Counted from the first letter of the stretch, positions 8,581 through 17,753 are shown. The stretch: DNA of 64,000 nt from Marinobacter excellens HL-55 (GCA_001314845.1 LJZQ01000002.1:62001-126000); one strand, 5' to 3'. The notes: generated by a model not told the origin, from the sequence alone. Translations and numbers: made by a program.

Positions 8581-10728
8581 ATGACTCTGAAAAGTAATGC
8601 CATGAAGTTGTCTGCCCGTGAGTTGGCCTGGTTGCCGGTATGGGGTCTAACAGGAAAGCTGTCGATGGGTTGGTCCTGTTTTCTTAACCGCAAGATGTAC
8701 CAAACCAACGAACAGATTTTCGAGAATCTGGCGAAGACAAGGCGTGAAGCCCTGATCGGCTGGGCGGATCATAAATGGTCGTTTCTTGAGTCCATGTCTG
8801 CACGGCTCGGTGAAATGGAATCCGGCCTGCTCAAGGCTGCCGTGGGTAAGGCCGGTGCTCGCTTGCGTGACATATCCGAGTTGTTTGTGGTTGCCGAAGA
8901 CGGCGTGGTGCTGGCCTCCAGTGTCAGTGGCCGCGAGGGCAAACAGGATCTGGCCCCCGGCGCGGTCAGGAGAGGCATTGCTGAGCGCTTTTTGCACGGC
9001 CCCTATCGGGACGCCGTAACGGGCGCGCTGGGTAAAACCACCAGTCGGTTCCACGATGTGGTGACACTGATGTTCTATCAGCCTATGTTGCTGGCGGATG
9101 GACGACGTGCGGCACTGTGCGCAAGAGTGCCCAACGATGTGATGAGCGACCTTATTCAGCGTGAGGCCGGCCATGTTTTCGAGGAATCCGGTGACAATTA
9201 CCTGTTTATGATTGAGAGTCGGTTTGATTCGTCCATTCAGCCAGGCACCGCTTTGTCACGGTCCCGCTTTGAGGATGCCACGTTCAGCCATGGTGATAAC
9301 CTGAAAGAGGGTATCGAGACCGGTTTTGGTGTGGTTCGCATCAGGGAACACACGGAATTCGAAATCAGGTTTACCGATCCGGCAACCGGCCGTTTGCACC
9401 CTGGGGTGCGGGAGACCATTGCCAACGGCGACAACCTTTATGTGAAGTACCCCGGTTACTCCGATTATCGCCACATCCCGGTAATTGGTAAGGGCATCAC
9501 GCTGCAACTGCCGGGCTCGCCAGACACCTGGGGCATGATGTGCGAAGGCGATCTGGAAGAGGTCTACCGGCGCCGGTCCATCAGCTGGCGCTTGTCCAGC
9601 CGCCTGGGCGTGCTTGCAACGGCGCTCTGGCTTGTCAATCTGACCCTGGCCATCAGTGCTGTTCCGGTCTGGATGGAAGGTGCAATCAATGCCCTGGCGC
9701 TTGTTGCCATGGTACTCCTATTCAGGGCCGCAAGCGTCAAACCGGTGTCTGAACAGCTCGGTAACATGGGCGATATCATCCGCGATATCGCCGAAGGTGG
9801 TGGCAACCTGCAACAACGGATAGATCTGAGCAAAACTCGCCGTGATGAAAGTGGCGACCTTGCGCGCTGGACCAACAGCTTTATTGATAGCCTGGATGGA
9901 ATGGTGGGGCAGGTTCTGACGTTGGCGTCTGGCTCACGACAGGCGAGCGATCAATTGGTACAGCATAATCGCTCAGCGAATGAGCGGGTGCAGTCGGTGC
10001 TGAATCATATTGATGAGATGGTTCAGGGTGCGAGCGTGCAGGGCGATGAAATTCAGAACGCGTCAACCACCGCGGAAGAAATGAGAGAAAGCATGGATGC
10101 GGTGGTGGCGAAGGCACAGGCTCAGTTTGCCCGGCTCAGCGAGGAAGCCAGGAGCATCCGTAATGTGATCAACCGGTCAGCAGAAGGCATTCGAGCGGCC
10201 AACGAGCGCACGGAAGAAATCGGTAAAACTGCCATGGTCATCAATGACATTGCCGCCCAGACCAACCTGCTGGCGCTGAATGCGGCTATTGAAGCGGCAC
10301 GGGCGGGTGAGTCTGGCCGGGGCTTTGCGGTGGTCGCGGATGAGGTGCGCCAGCTGGCAAGCCGAACCGCCAGAGCGACGGAAGAAATTGGTCAGCGGTT
10401 GCAGGGCGTGCAGGATGAAACGCAGCGAGCGGTGTCTGTTATGGAAGAGGGTATTTCTGAAATGGAAGTCCGACTGTCAAAGGCAGAAGCGGCGGCTGAG
10501 GATAATTCTGATCTGAACACGATGGTCGGCAAACTATTCAGAGCGATTGCCAGTATTGAACAGACCAATCGTGAACAGGGTCGCCAGACCTCGGGTGTTT
10601 CCGAGAGTGCCGCTGCAATGCGCGGGGTTGTTGAGGAGCTGACCACAAGCTCCGAGCGTGCCCAAAATGCGGCCGTCAAACTACAACGGTTGACCGGGCA
10701 ATTTCAGGTTTCTGCCGAGGTTGCCTGA
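8581..10728 (+). CDS. Methyl-accepting chemotaxis protein with Aer-like topology
   Basis: A 715-residue chemoreceptor. The C-terminal half (about 480-700) is the MCP signalling coiled coil, with the conserved hairpin tip [21 protein letters not shown] near 557-577, which contacts CheA and CheW. A HAMP-like stretch follows the membrane segments. The only clear membrane segments are two adjacent helices at about 342-362 and 367-385. The long N-terminal part (about 50-320) has no obvious signal peptide or first transmembrane helix. This suggests a cytoplasmic sensor in front of a membrane hairpin, as in Aer, rather than a periplasmic sensor. ATG 8581 has GGAG at 8568-8571; an ATG at 8557 lacks one. 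Confidence 0.9.
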   Translation: MTLKSNAMKLSARELAWLPVWGLTGKLSMGWSCFLNRKMYQTNEQIFENLAKTRREALIGWADHKWSFLESMSARLGEMESGLLKAAVGKAGARLRDISELFVVAEDGVVLASSVSGREGKQDLAPGAVRRGIAERFLHGPYRDAVTGALGKTTSRFHDVVTLMFYQPMLLADGRRAALCARVPNDVMSDLIQREAGHVFEESGDNYLFMIESRFDSSIQPGTALSRSRFEDATFSHGDNLKEGIETGFGVVRIREHTEFEIRFTDPATGRLHPGVRETIANGDNLYVKYPGYSDYRHIPVIGKGITLQLPGSPDTWGMMCEGDLEEVYRRRSISWRLSSRLGVLATALWLVNLTLAISAVPVWMEGAINALALVAMVLLFRAASVKPVSEQLGNMGDIIRDIAEGGGNLQQRIDLSKTRRDESGDLARWTNSFIDSLDGMVGQVLTLASGSRQASDQLVQHNRSANERVQSVLNHIDEMVQGASVQGDEIQNASTTAEEMRESMDAVVAKAQAQFARLSEEARSIRNVINRSAEGIRAANERTEEIGKTAMVINDIAAQTNLLALNAAIEAARAGESGRGFAVVADEVRQLASRTARATEEIGQRLQGVQDETQRAVSVMEEGISEMEVRLSKAEAAAEDNSDLNTMVGKLFRAIASIEQTNREQGRQTSGVSESAAAMRGVVEELTTSSERAQNAAVKLQRLTGQFQVSAEVA

Positions 10729-10757
10729 TGTCAGGCCGGAACCCGGAGAGCCTGTGT

Positions 10758-12509
10758 TCAGGCTGTCCTGGGAATTTCCGGATTAAACAAGTGGTAGCAG
10801 TTGCGACCATCCCGCTTTGAGCGGTACATGGCAATATCGGCGCCGTTGATGAGTTCCTGCACCGTGGTGCCATCCTCCGGGTACAGGCTGACGCCGATGC
10901 TTGAGCCGATCTGAACATGGTGCTCATTGATTCGATAGGGTGTGCGGTTGATGTCGAGGAGCCGTTCGGCAACGGCCAACACATCGTTCAGTGCTTCCAT
11001 CTCGGGCAGCAGCACGATGAATTCGTCGCCACCCAGACGCGCAAGGGTGTCGTCTTCCCGCAGGCAGTCGTGGACTCGACGGGTGAACTGCAGCAGGAGT
11101 TCATCGCCCACCGCGTGGCCCAGGGTGTCGTTCACTTCCTTGAACCGGTCCAGGTCCATGAACATCACGGCCAGCAGCATTTCCTTGCGGTGGGCATGGC
11201 GAATGGCGTGCTCCAGGCGATCCTCCAGAAGCCTCCGGTTTGGTACTCCGGTCAGGGCATCGTAATAGGCCAACTGGCGGATCTGTTCTTCGTTCATGCG
11301 GTTCTGGGTGATGTCGGTAAACAATCCGGCGTAGTGGGTGGTATTGCCTACGTCATCGGTGATAGCCGTGATCGTCAGCAGTTCCAGGTAGAGTTCGCCG
11401 GTTTTTCGTCGGTTCCAGATCTCGCCACGCCAGTAACCATGAGTTGCCAGCGAGTGCCACATGCGTTTATAGAATTCCGTGTCGTGACGACCGGAGGACA
11501 AGAGTTCCGGCGTGCGGCCGATCACTTCCTCGGCGGTATAGCCAGTTAACTGGCTAAAGGCCGGGTTTACAAACTCGATGCGGACGTCTTTGTCGGTCAC
11601 CATGATGCCCTCGAAGGACGACTCGATCACCCGCTCTGCCAGTTGCAGTGTCTGACGGGATTTCGCCAGGGCCTGATCCCGTTGTTCCAGGGTTTTGCGA
11701 AGGTCATCAAGGTACATCTGTTCGGCGCCCGCGAGCATGTCATGGTAGCCGATGAGGCCGGTCACCTCGTTGTGTTGATTCACCACCGCCAGGTGGCGTA
11801 TGCGATGATCGATCAGCAGATCCCGGGCGCGAATCAGGGGATCGTCCTCACTAACGGTCAGCAAAGGGCGGGTGGCCAGTTTGCTGACCGGGGTGTTGCT
11901 GGTGTGGCGCGCAATAAAACGCACCATGTCTCGCTCAGTCAGAATGCCGAGGCCTTGCTCCGCGCAGCTTACCACTACCGCATCGGTATGATGACGATGC
12001 ATGTCGACGGCAACTTCAGCCAGGGGTTGAGTGCCAGGTACCAGAATTGGCGGTCGGAGCACGGCAGATCGTACTTCTCTCAATCTCAGGTAGGGTTCAA
12101 GGCCCTGATTAAGTGCAATGTCAGTCTGAGACAGTATGCCGACGGGCAGCCCCGCTTCATTGGTTACCAAAAAATGCCGCTTACCGCTGTCTTTGAGCCT
12201 GATGGCAGCTTCACCGACGTCTGTGGAGCTGGGTAAGGAAAGCACCGGCGCGCTCATTACAGAACTGACCGGCCGATTGAAATGGACCGGATTGGCGAAG
12301 TCGACAGCCAGGGCATCATGCTCGGTCCAGATGCCGATGACCTGATCGTTGTCGCTGATCAGGATAGAGCTGACCAAATGCTCCGACATGCGCGCTGCCG
12401 CATCGGCTATGGTGGAATCCGGGGCACACTGCAGCAACAGCCCGCTGTGCATGATGCGCGATATGGGAAACGACCGTCCCTGGCCTGGCTCGGTCATTGT
12501 CTCAGTCAT
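10758..12509 (-). CDS. CBS-CBS-PAS-GGDEF diguanylate cyclase
   Basis: A 583-residue soluble protein with four CBS repeats in two pairs (about 17-135 and 148-270), a short coiled linker, a PAS/PAC sensor (about 290-400) and a C-terminal GGDEF domain. The catalytic motif GGDEF is intact at 493-497, and an inhibitory RxxD site is at 484-487, so it should make cyclic di-GMP with product feedback. CBS pairs usually bind adenine nucleotides, which suggests energy-state sensing. It starts 5 bp after the phaC stop on the same strand and is likely co-transcribed with the PHA genes. The partner on the PAS side (haem, flavin or none) cannot be told. Confidence 0.9.
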   Translation of the reverse strand: MTETMTEPGQGRSFPISRIMHSGLLLQCAPDSTIADAAARMSEHLVSSILISDNDQVIGIWTEHDALAVDFANPVHFNRPVSSVMSAPVLSLPSSTDVGEAAIRLKDSGKRHFLVTNEAGLPVGILSQTDIALNQGLEPYLRLREVRSAVLRPPILVPGTQPLAEVAVDMHRHHTDAVVVSCAEQGLGILTERDMVRFIARHTSNTPVSKLATRPLLTVSEDDPLIRARDLLIDHRIRHLAVVNQHNEVTGLIGYHDMLAGAEQMYLDDLRKTLEQRDQALAKSRQTLQLAERVIESSFEGIMVTDKDVRIEFVNPAFSQLTGYTAEEVIGRTPELLSSGRHDTEFYKRMWHSLATHGYWRGEIWNRRKTGELYLELLTITAITDDVGNTTHYAGLFTDITQNRMNEEQIRQLAYYDALTGVPNRRLLEDRLEHAIRHAHRKEMLLAVMFMDLDRFKEVNDTLGHAVGDELLLQFTRRVHDCLREDDTLARLGGDEFIVLLPEMEALNDVLAVAERLLDINRTPYRINEHHVQIGSSIGVSLYPEDGTTVQELINGADIAMYRSKRDGRNCYHLFNPEIPRTA

Positions 12510-12514
12510 AGTGT

Positions 12515-14317
12515 TTATTCACGTCCTGCCTCAGCGGCTTTTACTTTCACGTAACTGCCGGGTGCATCTTCGATAATCGTCAGCTTGCCATCGCCGGGCT
12601 GGCGGGCAGGTACTTGCTCACCCTCGTAGGTCTGAATCCAGGTTTTCCAGTGGGGCCACCATGATCCCGGATGATGTTCGGCGTCTTCAAACCAGCGATC
12701 GGGGTCAGCGCTTACGGTGTCGTTTGTCCAGTAACCATACTTCTCTTTGTAGGGCGGATTGATCACGCCGGCAATGTGTCCGGAGCCAGAAAGTACAAAT
12801 GTTACGTCACCGCCATACACTTTCGCGCCTTCATAGGTGGTCTTCCATTTCGCGATGTGATCTTGCCGGGCGGACAGGAAAAACGATGGCACCTGAACTT
12901 CTGCCAGGTTGATGGTTTCGCCGGCCATGGTCAGTGCATTGGGTTCAACCAGGCGGTTATGCAGGTACATTTCCCGCAGATAATAAGTGTGCATTCGCGC
13001 GGGCAGGTTGGTGCCGTCGGTATTCCAGTACAGCAAATCAAACGCAGCGGGCTTCAGGCCTTTGAGATAATTGTTGGTCCAGTAAGACCAGAACAGATCA
13101 TTCTCACGCAGCAGATTGAACGTGAACGCCATGGCACGGCCGTCCAGGAACCCTTTTTTGTTCATGGCCCGCTCAATACCGCGGATGGAGTGATCATTAA
13201 TGAACACGCCAATTCCGCCGGGGTCGGAAAAGTCCAGCAAGGTGGTCAGGTAGGTGGTGCTGACAATAGGGCTGCGCTGTTTTTTCTCCAGCCAGGCCAT
13301 GGTGGAACCCAGTAGTGTGCCGCCGATACAGTAGCCAATGGCGTTCATCTGCTCCTCGCCGGTGGCTTCTTGCACGGCCTCGATGGCGGCCAGTGGGCCA
13401 AGGGCCATGTAATCATCCCAGCCTTTGTCTTTTTGCCCGGGCCCCGGATTGCGCCACGACACCACAAACACCGTTTGTCCCTGACTGACCAGCCAGCGGA
13501 TAAAGGAGTTCTTCTCGGTCAGATCCAGGATGTAGAACTTGTTGATCCAGGGCGGAACGATCAACAGTGGCCGCTGGGCAACGGTTTGGGTGGTGGGTGA
13601 ATACTGAATAAGTTGCATCAGTTCGTTCTGGTACACCACCTGGCCAGGTGTGGTGGCCAGATTGCCGCCGACCTGGAACGCAGACCGATCCGTCATGGCC
13701 ACATTGAACAGGCCCGGATTCTGGCGTATGTCCTCAACGAGGTTGCGGGCACCATCCACAAGATTCATGCCTTTGCGCTCCCAGGTAATGCGCAGCACTT
13801 CCGGGTTAGACAAGGGGTAATTGGACGGCGACAGGGCGCTGGTCAGCTGACGGGCATAGAACAGCATCTGGTCGCGACTCGGGCCGGGTATCCCTTCCAT
13901 GTTCTCAACCCAGTTGAGGAATGCTTTGGAATTGATCAGGTAGGCTTGTTGCAGCACGTCAAAAGGCAGGTGTTTTTGCCAGTCCTCAGCCAGAAAACGG
14001 CGGTCGTCCGGGTCTGCCAATGTCACTGGCTCGGGTTGTTTTCCGGTCAGTCTGGCCAGGGTGTAGCGCGCCAGACCCAGGTGTTTTTTGGTCAGGTCAA
14101 TTTCGGCACTGGCAAATCTCAGAGGGTGCAGCAGCAGGTCTTGTGCCATGGTGCGATAGGCATCTGAGGCCTCACTCAGCGTAGATAGCTTGGCATCGTC
14201 AATCATGCCGGTATCGCCAAGGAAGTTCTCCAGCTGCTGCTGACCTTGGCGAACATTGTCCTCAAAGGTCTTGACCAGTTGGTTTGTTGTTTTGCTGATG
14301 AAGTCCAGACCAAACAT
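12515..14317 (-). CDS. phaC: Class I poly(3-hydroxyalkanoate) synthase
   Basis: Polymerises (R)-3-hydroxyacyl-CoA into polyhydroxyalkanoate at the granule surface. The 600-residue length fits class I. The lipase-like box GYCIGG holds the nucleophile Cys330. The catalytic Asp lies in the SARQDHIA segment, and the His in SGHIAGVINPP. Trp-rich blocks (VVSWRNPGPGQKDKGWDDY) are also typical. The ATG at 14317 has AGGAG ahead of it. The gene lies downstream of the phasin on the same strand, with an intrinsic terminator between them, and upstream of a diguanylate cyclase. phaA and phaB are not in the window. Confidence 0.96.
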   Translation of the reverse strand: MFGLDFISKTTNQLVKTFEDNVRQGQQQLENFLGDTGMIDDAKLSTLSEASDAYRTMAQDLLLHPLRFASAEIDLTKKHLGLARYTLARLTGKQPEPVTLADPDDRRFLAEDWQKHLPFDVLQQAYLINSKAFLNWVENMEGIPGPSRDQMLFYARQLTSALSPSNYPLSNPEVLRITWERKGMNLVDGARNLVEDIRQNPGLFNVAMTDRSAFQVGGNLATTPGQVVYQNELMQLIQYSPTTQTVAQRPLLIVPPWINKFYILDLTEKNSFIRWLVSQGQTVFVVSWRNPGPGQKDKGWDDYMALGPLAAIEAVQEATGEEQMNAIGYCIGGTLLGSTMAWLEKKQRSPIVSTTYLTTLLDFSDPGGIGVFINDHSIRGIERAMNKKGFLDGRAMAFTFNLLRENDLFWSYWTNNYLKGLKPAAFDLLYWNTDGTNLPARMHTYYLREMYLHNRLVEPNALTMAGETINLAEVQVPSFFLSARQDHIAKWKTTYEGAKVYGGDVTFVLSGSGHIAGVINPPYKEKYGYWTNDTVSADPDRWFEDAEHHPGSWWPHWKTWIQTYEGEQVPARQPGDGKLTIIEDAPGSYVKVKAAEAGRE

Positions 14318-14337
14318 GACAGGCTCCTGTCGGTGAA

Positions 14338-14373
14338 TAAAAAAACGGTCGGACCGGCGATGCCAGTCCGACC
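14338..14373 (-). terminator. Intrinsic terminator between phasin and phaC
   Basis: GGTCGGAC at 14347-14354 pairs perfectly with GTCCGACC at 14366-14373. On the minus strand the stem is followed by a run of seven Ts. It lies directly after the phasin stop and before the phaC start, so most transcripts from the phasin promoter should end here and only read-through would supply phaC. Confidence 0.85.
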
Positions 14374-14391
14374 CTTGCAGCGCAGAGCTGG

Positions 14392-14748
14392 TCAGGCTGT
14401 GGTCTTGCTTCCGCCGGTTTTGCTGGCCGGGGCCTTTTCCTTGGCCGGTTCCGGCGCGTCGGCGGCGAATACTTGCTGCACCTGCTCGCGGGTTTCATTC
14501 AGGTAGTCCTGCCAGGCTTTCCAGTCACTGGTGAATTGCTCGCTCAGCGATTTCAATGTTTCTGCCTGCTCGGAGGTGACTTGCTTCAGCCCATCCAGAT
14601 CCCGGACTTCTGCGACTTTTTTGGCCTGTTCCATGGCCACGTCGGCGTAGCGGCGAAAGGCTTCCATTTGCATCTCGGTGGCCTTGCTGAACTGGGCGAA
14701 CAGGGTTTCATTAAGACGGTTGGCTTTGTCGAACATATCAGTGTTCAT
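14392..14748 (-). CDS. Phasin family protein
   Basis: A 118-residue, all-helical amphipathic protein of the phasin_2 type, which coats polyhydroxyalkanoate granules and controls their number and size. The sequence is rich in Ala, Gln, Glu and Lys, with the FAQFSKATEMQMEAFRRYAD pattern of the family. A low-complexity tail (PEPAKEKAPASKTGGSKT) follows, similar to the Ala/Pro/Lys tails of other phasins. The ATG at 14748 has AAGGAG nine bases ahead; an in-frame TTG three codons earlier is rejected. phaC follows after an intrinsic terminator, an arrangement that gives much more phasin than synthase. Confidence 0.9.
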   Translation of the reverse strand: MNTDMFDKANRLNETLFAQFSKATEMQMEAFRRYADVAMEQAKKVAEVRDLDGLKQVTSEQAETLKSLSEQFTSDWKAWQDYLNETREQVQQVFAADAPEPAKEKAPASKTGGSKTTA

Positions 14749-14813
14749 TGTTAACAACTCCTTTGTAAGGGATGGCTAGATGGACTAGCTTACGCGAAAG
14801 TCAATGACACGAT

Positions 14814-14829
14814 TTTGACAGGCGTCAAA
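14814..14829. promoter_or_regulatory. Dyad in the phasin / zinc-finger gene divergent promoter region
   Basis: TTTGAC and GTCAAA form a perfect 6-bp inverted repeat around AGGC, in the 139-bp region between the divergent phasin and DksA-like genes. It overlaps a perfect plus-strand TTGACA, although no good -10 lies 16-18 bp after it. It could be an operator for either gene; no regulator is assigned. Confidence 0.35.
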
Positions 14830-14887
14830 CCAGAATTCGGCATATTCTCTAGGGTGAGGCTGATTCATTACCTAAAAGGAAAGCACG

Positions 14888-15208
14888 ATGACCAACCGCA
14901 TAGCCGAACTGGAAACCCTGAAGGCGGATCTCGAGGCCAGACTGGCCCGTTACGAGGCTCATCAACGGCGTGAAGCCGGCGCGCTTGATAAGGATTCTGA
15001 GGAGCGGGCCGCACAGACACAAAACGACGAAGTAGTGGACTCCCTGGAGCAGGAAACCCGGGTGGAACTGGTGCAGATAGCCCGTGCCCTGGATCGCATC
15101 AACAATGGCCTGGGGGATGAGTGCGAGGGTTGTGGCGAAGCAATCGACCCAAGACGTTTGCAGGTCTTGCCATATACCACGGTTTGTGTAAATTGCGCCG
15201 GTGACTAA
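14888..15208 (+). CDS. DksA/TraR-type C4 zinc-finger protein
   Basis: A 106-residue protein with an N-terminal helical hairpin (two coiled-coil stretches, about 3-75) and a C-terminal zinc finger CEGCG ... CVNC. This is the layout of short DksA/TraR proteins that enter the RNA polymerase secondary channel and alter initiation. At this length it lacks the N-terminal part of true DksA (about 150 residues), so it is a paralogue rather than DksA itself. The hairpin tip holds acidic residues (DEVVDSLEQE), as required for action on polymerase in the family. AAAGGA precedes the ATG. Confidence 0.88.
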   Translation: MTNRIAELETLKADLEARLARYEAHQRREAGALDKDSEERAAQTQNDEVVDSLEQETRVELVQIARALDRINNGLGDECEGCGEAIDPRRLQVLPYTTVCVNCAGD

Positions 15209-15246
15209 ACATTCCGACGTAATCCAACGAACCAGAGTGGTAACAC

Positions 15247-16710
15247 ATGACTGATCAGCAGGCGGCAGAGCAAAACTTAGAGGGGTTACCAAAAAGCCAG
15301 GTGATCGGCCTGATACTGGGTGCTGTGTTTTTGTTGATAACCTGGATTGTGCCAGCTCCTGAAACAATGGGTCAGGAGGCCTGGGCCGCGCTGGGATTGA
15401 TGTTATTAATGGCCACCTGGTGGTCAACTGAAGCCATTCCCATCCCGGCCACCGCGCTGTTGCCCATCGTGCTGGTACCGGCACTGGGACTGGGCACCAT
15501 CGGCCAGGCTACCTCGCCCTATGCCAACCCGATTATCTTTCTGTTTTTGGGTGGTTTTACCCTGGGGCTGGCCATGCAGCGATGGAACTTGCATCGTCGG
15601 ATCGCTCTGTTGACGCTCAGGGCTGTAGGTGATCAACCCAGGCGCCAGATCGCCGGATTTATGCTGGCAACCGCGTTTCTCAGCATGTGGGTGAGCAATA
15701 CTGCTACCGCTATCATGATGCTGCCGATCGGTTTGTCGGTGGTGGCCATGATGGATGCGTCCAACCCGGAGGGCGTGCGTCGTTATGCGACTGCGCTGCT
15801 GCTGGCGATTGCCTATTCCGCCAGTATTGGCGGGATTGCCACGCTGATCGGGACGCCACCCAACGCCCTGTTGGCCGCGTATCTGAGCGAGAATCAGGGA
15901 ATTTCCGTGGGCTTTGCGCAATGGATGCTACTGGGCGTTCCGGTGTCTGTGGTCATGTTGGTACTGGCGTGGTGGTGGCTGACCCGCAAAGATTTCGGTG
16001 TGGGTGGCTCGGCAGACAGTGGTGAAATGATTCGGGCGGAGCTGGCCAAACTGGGCGCCATGAGCCGGGGTGAAAAACTGGTAGCCCTGGTATTCGTCAC
16101 AACCGCTGCCGCCTGGATTTTCCGCCCTTTACTGTCGGCCAACCTGATGCCCTGGTTGAGCGACACCGGCATTGCCATCGCTGCCGCAATCGCCATGTTC
16201 ATTATTCCGGTCAACAGTAAGGAGCGGGTGTTTGTTCTGGACTGGGATTCAGCCAGCAAACTGCCCTGGGGTGTTTTACTGCTGTTTGGCGGTGGTTTGG
16301 CTATGGCCGGCGTGATCAGTAGCTCGGGGCTGGCAGAGTGGATCGCTGCAAGCCTGGGTGTCGCTGGCGTGTTGCCCACGCTGCTGATGATTGCTCTGGT
16401 GGCGACGGTCATTATCTTTTTAACCGAAGTTACCAGCAACACGGCGACCGCTGCTGCCTTTCTGCCATTGCTGGGCGCGCTCGCCATGTCTCAAGAGGTG
16501 TCACCACTGTTGCTAACCGTGCCGGCGGCGATTGCGGCAAGTTGCGCCTTTATGATGCCGGTGGCAACGCCGCCCAACGCCATTGTGTTTTCAAGCGGTC
16601 ATATGAACATATCCGACATGATTCGTGCGGGCTTCGCCCTGAATCTGATGGGTGTGGTCGTGGTTACTCTGATCAGCTATGCGCTGTTGGGTATGGTCTT
16701 TACGCTTTGA
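15247..16710 (+). CDS. DASS/SLC13 family sodium-anion symporter
   Basis: A 487-residue inner-membrane carrier of the divalent anion:sodium symporter family, which takes up dicarboxylates such as succinate, malate or fumarate (some members take sulfate). About a dozen hydrophobic segments are visible. The two SNT motifs that bind sodium and the substrate carboxylate are present (Ser150-Asn-Thr and Ser397-Asn-Thr). The paired TPPN segments (IGTPPN and VATPPN) are also intact. The gene follows the zinc-finger gene by 38 bp on the same strand and may be read with it. The exact substrate is not determined by the sequence. Confidence 0.92.
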   Translation: MTDQQAAEQNLEGLPKSQVIGLILGAVFLLITWIVPAPETMGQEAWAALGLMLLMATWWSTEAIPIPATALLPIVLVPALGLGTIGQATSPYANPIIFLFLGGFTLGLAMQRWNLHRRIALLTLRAVGDQPRRQIAGFMLATAFLSMWVSNTATAIMMLPIGLSVVAMMDASNPEGVRRYATALLLAIAYSASIGGIATLIGTPPNALLAAYLSENQGISVGFAQWMLLGVPVSVVMLVLAWWWLTRKDFGVGGSADSGEMIRAELAKLGAMSRGEKLVALVFVTTAAAWIFRPLLSANLMPWLSDTGIAIAAAIAMFIIPVNSKERVFVLDWDSASKLPWGVLLLFGGGLAMAGVISSSGLAEWIAASLGVAGVLPTLLMIALVATVIIFLTEVTSNTATAAAFLPLLGALAMSQEVSPLLLTVPAAIAASCAFMMPVATPPNAIVFSSGHMNISDMIRAGFALNLMGVVVVTLISYALLGMVFTL

Positions 16711-16724
16711 TAGATGCTGTATCT

Positions 16725-16752
16725 CGGGCTCGGGATTATGATCCCGGGCCCG
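16725..16752 (+). terminator. GC-rich hairpin after the DASS transporter gene
   Basis: CGGGCTCGGGAT and ATCCCGGGCCCG pair at 11 of 12 positions around TATG, starting 15 bp after the transporter stop. No U-tract follows, so it is a possible weak terminator or 3'-end-protecting stem only. Confidence 0.4.
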
Positions 16753-16875
16753 CTCACCCTGCCGCCTCGACCGAGGCATGAACCAGTTCTCAAACCGCCC
16801 CATCAAGCCCCCCTGTGCAGCGACAGATTTGAGGCACAGTTATCTTTAAGCCCGTCGTGATTTCGGTATCTTACC

Positions 16876-16890
16876 GTAACAACATGTAAC
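16876..16890 (+). promoter_or_regulatory. CpxR-like direct repeat upstream of the C39 peptidase operon
   Basis: GTAAC repeats exactly with a 5-base spacer (GTAAC-N5-GTAAC), 41 bp before the ATG of the C39 gene. CpxR of enterobacteria binds GTAAA-N5-GTAAA, so the spacing and four of five bases match each half-site. An adjacent dyad CGGTA-TCT-TACCG is at 16864-16876. A role in envelope stress control is an inference. Confidence 0.35.
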
Positions 16891-16931
16891 ACGATAAGTT
16901 GCACACCTAATAAAAACAGGGACTTTCCAAA

Positions 16932-17732
16932 ATGCTGCTGGTGCTGGCCGGATCCATTCTCACGTTCACCATGGTGCAGGAAGCAACCGAGGTCGAGCCA
17001 TTTGACCGTGGCACCATCGTATTACAGCAAGACGTTGATCCTACCGACGTACGTCTTCGCTCCGACATTCGTGTTGAACCCCTGGTGGAGCAGAATTTCC
17101 GGAACATCGTTCGCCAGGCGTACGACTACAGTTGCGGCAGTGCAGCATTAACCACGGTTTTGAACTTCTATCTTGGCCGCAATCTGTCTGAGCGGCAGGT
17201 GATGGAAGGGCTGCTCCATTATGGCGAAAGCGAGCGCATTGTTGAACGACGGGCCTTTTCCATGCTCGACATGAAGCGGCTGGTTACAGCGCTTGGTTAC
17301 CCTTCCGGCGGCTTCCGGGCAAAAATTGACGATCTGATGGAGCTGGATCACCCGGCTATCGTTCCGATTGACCACGCCGGATTCAAACATTTTGTGGTAC
17401 TCAGAACCATTCGTGATGGTCGTGTGTACCTGGCAGATCCAGCCGTAGGCAACATCTCCTTTACCCTGGATCAGTTTCAGGAAAAGTGGGACGACAACGT
17501 TCTGTTCATTGTTTTTCCGGGTAGTGACAAGCCCCTCGACAATCTCGAGCTAAAAGAGGAAGACCTTCGGTTTGTTGATGATCAGACGATGACGTTACTG
17601 GCGCTGCAACAAATGCCGGCGTTTCACGAGTCCACAGAAAGGCGCATCCAGAATGTGCTCGAACGTCAGAAAAATAATCCGGACGGTAGCGTGGAGAATA
17701 CCCGAAAACAGCTGTATTACCGTCGCAACTAA
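16932..17732 (+). CDS. Secreted C39-family cysteine peptidase, FapD-like
   Basis: A 266-residue protein with an N-terminal hydrophobic export segment (2-15) and a papain-like C39 domain. The catalytic triad is readable: Cys68 in YDYSCGSAAL, His153 in FKHFVVL, and Asp169 in LADPAVG. C39 peptidases cleave leader peptides, often after double glycine. Stand-alone periplasmic ones occur as FapD of the Pseudomonas functional-amyloid operon. There is no ABC transporter domain fused. The start is fixed by a stop codon seven codons upstream. The C-terminal tail (about 200-266) is charged and helical. The next gene is a beta-barrel protein, the same pairing as fapD and fapF, but fapA, fapB and fapC are absent here. 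Confidence 0.85.
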   Translation: MLLVLAGSILTFTMVQEATEVEPFDRGTIVLQQDVDPTDVRLRSDIRVEPLVEQNFRNIVRQAYDYSCGSAALTTVLNFYLGRNLSERQVMEGLLHYGESERIVERRAFSMLDMKRLVTALGYPSGGFRAKIDDLMELDHPAIVPIDHAGFKHFVVLRTIRDGRVYLADPAVGNISFTLDQFQEKWDDNVLFIVFPGSDKPLDNLELKEEDLRFVDDQTMTLLALQQMPAFHESTERRIQNVLERQKNNPDGSVENTRKQLYYRRN

Positions 17733-17734
17733 TT

Positions 17735-17753
17735 TTTCGGGCAAAGCCCGAAA
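17735..17753 (+). other. Perfect hairpin between the C39 and beta-barrel genes
   Basis: TTTCGGGC-AAA-GCCCGAAA begins 3 bp after the C39 stop and lies 33 bp before the next ATG. The 8-bp stem is perfect, with no T-run after it (ACAGGAAT follows). It may set the relative levels of the peptidase and outer-membrane messages through processing or attenuation. Confidence 0.55.

Noticed and set aside
14815..14842. Plus-strand promoter with perfect TTGACA before the zinc-finger gene
   Set aside because: The nearest -10-like hexamer (CATATT) is 20 bp away, outside the normal spacing; the TTGACA is part of the listed dyad.
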